From Apoda limacodes (Eukaryota > Arthropoda > Insecta > Lepidoptera > Limacodidae): a stretch of 64,000 nt of DNA. Of this stretch, positions 58,558-64,000 are shown piece by piece (the first letter of the stretch is position 1; every line of letters begins with the position of its first letter). Location: contig OX291555.1 of NCBI GenBank assembly GCA_946406115.1, positions 15,456,001-15,520,000 of the forward strand. The letters run 5' to 3'. Below the pieces are notes generated by a model. The model ran no database searches. It was not told the DNA's origin and was given only the letters and a program-made list of their open reading frames with translations. A program made the position numbers and the translations under genes.

Positions 58558-61330
58558 ACCTACTCTATTTTTTTTTTTTCGGGCAAATAAGTTTAATAAA
58601 TTTAAAAAATCTCTGCCGATAATAATAGATTTTTCACTTTGTCAAGTCTTAAACTCTAGATTAAAGAAGTTGAGCAAATCTTAGATCATTAATATTATCT
58701 CACCATACGTACTCTTACATCTTAAAACGGTCTTTCTCTCTTGTTCTAGGTAAAAGAAGTGGCTTATACTACAAATCTTAAAAAAAATACATAGATTAAA
58801 CAAAGACATAATACAAAAGAAATATATACAAAATTTTAATAAAATGTCTAGAAATAAAGAAAATAAATATCTCAAAAATTCATAAAAAGCTCGTAGATCT
58901 CGATATTTAGTCGGGGAACCTAATTATATTCTAAAAAAAAAATATGAAAAAAAAGACGCGAATACAAAAAAGGGTTTTGTTTATATCAATGCGCGAATAG
59001 CGTGTCGGTCGTCCTACTCGCGCTACCCGTAAGTAATATAAAACGTGATATGCAAAGTTCAACCTAATGAGAGCAAGCTTGAAAGCTTACTTTATACTTG
59101 AGCAAGGTCACTCTACGCCCCTGATGTTAGGGTTCCGTAAAATAAGACTATTATACATATTAGGAAACTTATAGTCTGATTATGTTTAAAAAAAATTCCG
59201 TTGGAAATGTTTATAAAGCCCTATTTGTTTTTCAGATATTTAGAACCTGTGGTTTAAAAGTTAGAAGGAGTAATAAAAAAATGTTTGTATAAAAAAATTT
59301 ACTACACAGACCGGCTTCAATGTTGTAACATTCATTTAAAACTTAACAAACCCAAACTTAACAATAATTGTCTCACAATAGAAACGTCTACTAATAAAAT
59401 CCCTCCGTATGTTGTATGTTTGTCTATTCTTGCGTATGACGCACTAGCTCAGCTATTCAACAAGTGTACAAAATTATGTTTTCGCGCACCATTAGCTGGA
59501 CAGTTTTATATGTTCGGCCTTTGCCAATTTTTTAACGAATTAATATGGGTGCTGCAAAATGGGGAATATGTATGATCAAATTATATTGCCTCATTAAAGG
59601 GGAAATAGGGCTATTAATTGAAGAATTTGACTCTGTTGACGCACAAAAGTAAGTCTACATTCATACTGCGCAGTCTTAAGGTAAATAGTTAGTTTTTACC
59701 GGCGACTTCGTTTGCGTCGAATTGTTTTAGAAACGTTGAATTTTAAAATTTAACGTAGAAAATTTAATAACAGGTCAGGAGTGGAAAGTAGGCTGTGAGG
59801 ATAAGAAAAAGGACAGAGATGGATTGTTTATTCTATAAAAAAAGCGTAAGAACTCCGTTACTCATCGTGATTTTTATTATTATTCTAGGGTTTTAAAAGA
59901 AACAGACAACTAGACGTTTCAAAACGTTTAGGTATAAAAGTTGACACTCTGCGTTTCATTTAAAAATTAAGAGTGACACGATTTAGCATTTAAAAAACAT
60001 TAGGTTACAATAGGGCATGACAGTTTGTATGCAAAATCTGTATTTTCTTCCAGGCAAGGCACCAGCTAGCATTTTTTATAATTTGTGCAGTATCCGTGTG
60101 GTTAAAATTTATATTTTAGGGCCTAGAAAACGGACAGACACAAAGGTAAGTATACTGGGTGTAAAAAGTGTGTTTTATCACCAATAAAAATATTTGAATT
60201 AAACAACAAATTAAGGTCAGACATAAATAACAGAGTTAAGTGCTATTTGTCGAAAACAAAAGAGTAGTAAAACGGTGAACGAATAAAGGAGTGAACGAAC
60301 TGAAAAACGGAACGACCGATTCAATAGATTCTCTTATGAAATTAAACTCTAAAACAATTAATATAAAAGTTTGCTAGCTTTTTATATGGTGGGTTTGACC
60401 TCGGGCCAAAGTACTAAATATATAGGTCAGATGTGTTGTATTTTACCTGGTTTCTCAGGGTTCCGTAGTCTAAGATGAAACCCTTAGAGTTTCGAAACGA
60501 CCGGCCGTTCGTCTGTATACTACAATTCACAGCCTTTATATTCAAAAACTGTTCCATTTATGTAGCTTAATGGTATGGTATCATTTATTTCCTATTAAAA
60601 AAATTACATTATGTCTTAAAAATTATACATAATTAATTCACAAAAAGATGAAAAAACTAGTGTAAAACTAGTGAACAGAGCAAAGTGTCATTAAGTATGT
60701 GCTAGTAAACAACTTATGCGAACATTTAGTTTGTCAAAATAGTTTGTTCATTTAGACTACACAGAGAGCGGTTCACATATTTTGCCAATTTTGAACACAA
60801 ATGACCAAATGACCTCACAACCACGGTCTATGAACTTTAATCTAAAACAATCAAACTTAAACCAACTCACTAGAAATAACCTCAGGTCATAGCAAGGAAT
60901 TTTGTTTTTTTTTTGTGCGTAGTTGTAAGTCAGCTGTCAATTTCAAACTTTGAATATAGGTCTTATTGATTAAATAGAAACCACTTTAAACCAACTTAAT
61001 CAGTAGTTTCTTGTAGTCGTCCATACGGACCGCTACTACAGACTCGTGAACTACAGTGGAGGGGTCTGCGGGTGTGCCAACTCTTTGTAGACTCTATAGG
61101 GCTATATATCTTTAAGACTACAACCATGTTGCCTAACACTTAGAACTCAGTATATCTTACAGTTGAATTTTAAGTGTAATTAATGAAATTAATGATAAAT
61201 CCGTTGAACTGGCCTTAAACCTCAAACATATTATCGAGATTATTTGCATAATGCAGGGACCATATTACCATGGTGCGTAGCAGTTTGTAATTTTGTTGCA
61301 AAAATGGAATATAATTATTGTATACAACAA
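58558..61330. other. Unassigned AT-rich region
   Basis: No convincing exon. Small pieces of the GGGTTCCGTA repeat at 59129 and 60459. A 96-codon plus frame at 59285-59575 has no domain and no ATG-proximal features that set it apart from chance. Confidence 0.35.
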
Positions 61331-61510
61331 CGGCATCTATTGTCAAGTAGGTAGCTTTAGTGTTGCTTGACAACGCCATCTATTGTCGAGTAGCTTTAGT
61401 GTTGCGTGTCCCGCTGCATACTAATTTCATGACAATCGTTGGAGCCGTTTCCGAAATTCTGATTATATATCTATATATACACATATATACAAGAATTGCT
61501 CGTAAAGTTT
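61331..61510 (+). repeat. Short direct duplication and repeat 3' end
   Basis: CATCTATTGTCAAGTAG + GTAGCTTTAGTGTTGC and CATCTATTGTCGAGTAGCTT + TAGTGTTGC lie about 49 bp apart in direct orientation. CATCTATTGTCGAGTAG also occurs at 44810. Followed by TATATATACAAGAATTGCTC, a familiar end of lepidopteran repeats. Confidence 0.6.
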
Positions 61511-61899
61511 ATGAATATGTAATTTTGAAGATAAAGATAAAATCTTTAAACTTTATTGTGGTCACCAGGGACTGCAATTTAATAAAAACTTTCGTATACG
61601 CGCACCACCTTAAGTGAAATGGAGTATATATAGTACAGAATTTACGACATCTACCGTCAAATTTTTCCATTCCAAAATGTCGCCTTGAGAAGGTGCGTGG
61701 CTCTTTCATAATTCAGAGTATTTAATTTTTTAATACAATTCCTGAGAATATTGTTAACCTACCTGTACATACTTTTGAAACTTACATTAAAAAGGTTCTT
61801 ATTAACAAGGGATACTATACTGTGGAAGAATTGAATAAAGATAATAATATCTGGAATTAAAGGAATGGGCCCAATGGACATCCATCTATGACTTATGTA

Positions 61900-62345
61900 G
61901 TTGATAATTAATGACACATTACGATCAGGGGATGCACCATGGATAGTCATCCACCGTTGGCTGCTTGGTGTTGGGGGGGTTCTGGATGGGGGTGGGTGTG
62001 GCGCATAGACGTGTACATGTATGTGTGTTAGCACATATTTGCATAGATTTTGTGTATTCGGTTCGCCTGGTTCCTGCGTGATTGATGGTAACAGGTGTAC
62101 ACCCGGGAAGTTTCTTGTCACTTCTTCTTCCCTTAGGCTTGTTTCCGAAGTGACAGTACGTTAAATGGTGTGTATTTGTTGCCGGACTGTCGTGTGTGAG
62201 CTGGGCTACTTCATGATTTACAACGTCTGTGAGTATGTGTATGCATATGGGTATGTGTGCACGTTTGTGTGATGCGCCCTCTCGCATTTGGAACCTCTCT
62301 GGCGCTGGGCGGCCGATGGTGGATTGCAGCGGGTTATTAATATTA
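61900..62345. other. GC/GT-rich block of unknown nature
   Basis: A compositionally distinct stretch with many TGTGTG phrases and two overlapping 120-codon minus frames, both rich in His, Thr and Pro and without a known domain. Possibly part of a decayed retroelement. 62583-62760 is a similar GC-richer patch. Confidence 0.25.
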
Positions 62346-62767
62346 TATTTATTATATTATACTTGTACCTATGTAAGTTTATACATATATGTATATTTTT
62401 TCTAGTAGTATCAATTTTTTATACACCGTGTATTAATATAAATCAGTTTTAAGTTCAGAGTACGTGTGTTCGCCCTGTAATGTTAAATGAAAACTTGTGT
62501 GTGTTAATCTCAATATGAATCGGATTTGTATTTTGTTCCTTTACTACACACATACAATCGAAGTTTTATTGGAGTTGCTTGAGTGTGTCATGCTCTCTCA
62601 AAGTCTCTGCGGTGGTGGCATGTGCGTCGGGTCGTTACGTTCCCTAAAACATGGTTGAGCGAAGCGATGGCTGATTCATGTGTCATACTTGTGAACTGGT
62701 GCCGCTGTGGAGGCTGGTCTGCTCTTGCAAACTTCTTTGTATTCTTAGTATTCGGTCATCGGTGTAG

Positions 62768-62915
62768 GATTTCAACGACAACTCCTCAATTACTAAACGA
62801 ATAATACTTGACGTTTTCAAGTAGCTTATGTCCTTTTCCAGGACTTAACACTATCTGCCAAATTTACATGAAAAGGTAACAGACAGATTTACTTTCGCAT
62901 TTATAATATTTATTA
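62768..62915 (-). repeat. Dispersed repeat, inverted partner of 47350
   Basis: AACGACAACTCCTCAATTAC, CTTGACGTTTTCAAGTAGCT, GTAACAGACAGATTTACTTT + CGCATTTATAATATT read on the minus strand in the order of the 47350-47520 repeat. Confidence 0.65.
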
Positions 62916-63224
62916 TTATGTTATATTCATGGATAGTATGGATAATTTTAAGTATATGTAAATATATGTATGTACATATGACTGTGCAAAAATATAATTA
63001 TGATGGCGCTAATGCCACTAGTACTGTTAAATATCGGAATTCTCTTAAATATCTAAATTCCTTAACTCGATTAACAATTCTTGACGCGTCACATGGTGCG
63101 CCCCTTATGCTGCATAAAAACAAAAAAAAAATTTACATGTTTGACTTTGTTTTTGGTAGCTTACTTACTTATTTTTTATTACCTCAATAGGTACATATTG
63201 TATACTGTTTAGCTAATTATTTTT

Positions 63225-63330
63225 TTTTAATTCTACTAAGGTGGCTAACAAGCTTACGGTTCGCCTAATGGTAAGCGGTCACCGTAGCCTATGGACGCTT
63301 GCAACACCAGGGGTATCACTTGCGCGTATA
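63225..63330 (-). mobile_element. Family L retrotransposon 3' tail
   Basis: AAGGTGGCTAACAAGCTTAC + GGTTCGCCTAATGGTAAGCG, CCTATGGACGCTTGCAACAC is the antisense 3' end of the family (compare 18197-18275). Truncated at about 63328. Confidence 0.85.
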
Positions 63331-63344
63331 TTATATAATTATAA

Positions 63345-63493
63345 TATTATCAAAGTATTGTATTACTACTTTAGATGGAACTTCTTGCCAGCTCTTTTTG
63401 GCAGAAATAAACATTGTTTACATTGTATTGAAGATTCAAAAGTGTTCTAAGAAACCTACTTGAATAAAGTTTGATTTGAGTTTGAGTTTGAGA
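63345..63493 (+). mobile_element. 3' end of a second retroposon with a TTTGAG tail
   Basis: TGGAACTTCTTGCCAGCTCT + TTTTGGCAGAAATAAA, ending AATAAAGTTTGATTTGAGTT + TGAGTTTGAG. Tails with repeated TTTGA units mark a lepidopteran LINE/SINE class. It abuts the family L tail in opposite orientation. 63494-64000 holds nothing I can name. Confidence 0.6.
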
Positions 63494-64000
63494 TAGTATT
63501 TATTACAAATAATACAAGTCACGCACCGATTGTCTAACAGAAATCAAAATATCACAAACCCTACAGGATAGGCATACCAAAATCTTTCAACATAGCTAAG
63601 GCAGTTTTCGAGAACGCGAACGAACAAATATAAAAATAAAAGTATTTGAAGTTTTTTTACCCACTAAAAATTTCTAGAACAGACCAAAACATCTATTGTT
63701 ACACTAACAAACATGCTGTACAACAAGACCCGGCTTAAACTAGTAAATAGTGGTAAAGATAACTTACTTCCTCAATAGACGAAGACAGCAGCCCAGAACT
63801 GTAACAAAAAAAAAATTTTTGCTAAACACGTCCTTCTAAATATCAATTTAGTTTTGATCAAGAAAGTACTTTTTGTCAATAACTTAAAAATTAGTTTCAC
63901 ACAAATATTACTAAAACATAAGAGGAACTCTTTATTGCAGAATTTACTGAACCAAGTGTGTCCAAAACGACAATAATGGCAATAGACAGCGTATTCTAAA

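Noticed and set aside
59285..59575. 96-codon plus frame
   Set aside because: No domain and no start context; isolated in AT-rich sequence.
61759..62287. Two overlapping 120-codon minus frames
   Set aside because: His/Thr/Pro-rich composition follows the TGTG-rich DNA; no domain.

Overview
The window looks like nuclear DNA of a moth or butterfly (Lepidoptera). It is AT-rich, its genes are sparse and split by long introns, and most of it is mobile-element debris of kinds common in lepidopteran genomes: tRNA-derived SINEs, non-LTR retrotransposon 3' ends, mariner and Tc1 relics, a Helitron-type helicase relic with an OTU segment, and many MITE-like inverted-repeat elements. No family was checked by database search; all names rest on reading the sequence and knowledge of the families.

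I find five genes with good support and one weaker candidate. (1) 2.38-9.91 kb, minus strand: a four-exon gene for a small protein I do not recognise, with a glycine-zipper-like middle and a five-cysteine tail; its exons are too short to stand out as open frames. (2) 20.42-21.72 kb, minus: a candidate transcript with an 18-nt micro-exon and a 60-residue ORF. (3) 22.08-24.75 kb, plus: the small subunit of serine palmitoyltransferase, two exons, divergent from gene 2. (4) 28.55-29.80 kb, minus: a single-exon UBE3D-like (HECT_2) ubiquitin ligase. (5) 29.88-34.57 kb, minus: the scavenger decapping enzyme DcpS, four exons, only 74 nt upstream of gene 4. (6) 43.66-46.62 kb, minus: the last five exons of a PHLDB/LL5-type PH-domain gene; its 5' exons were not found and may lie beyond the right edge.

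Region by region: 0-2 kb holds a GC-richer repeat and a dead mariner. 2-10 kb is gene 1, whose introns carry MITEs and a LINE tail. 10-20 kb is repeats: a MITE, SINEs, a deleted Tc1 element, an 810-bp inverted-repeat element, and two inverted copies of one non-LTR element. 20-25 kb is the divergent gene pair. 25-28.5 kb is repeats plus a 36-bp-stem hairpin. 28.5-34.6 kb is the tightly packed DcpS/UBE3D pair. 35-41 kb holds a 1.7-kb inverted-repeat element with a MITE nested inside, the Helitron relic and two CpG-richer blocks. 43.6-46.6 kb is the PHLDB 3' end. 46.7-64 kb is intron or intergenic sequence with SINEs, a 105-bp minisatellite, a composite element and further MITEs.

The genes have no obvious joint pathway (mRNA decay, ubiquitin, sphingolipid synthesis, cortical cytoskeleton). 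The feature most worth follow-up is gene 1. All of its exon junctions agree in phase, and an alternative stop codon lies inside its third donor site.
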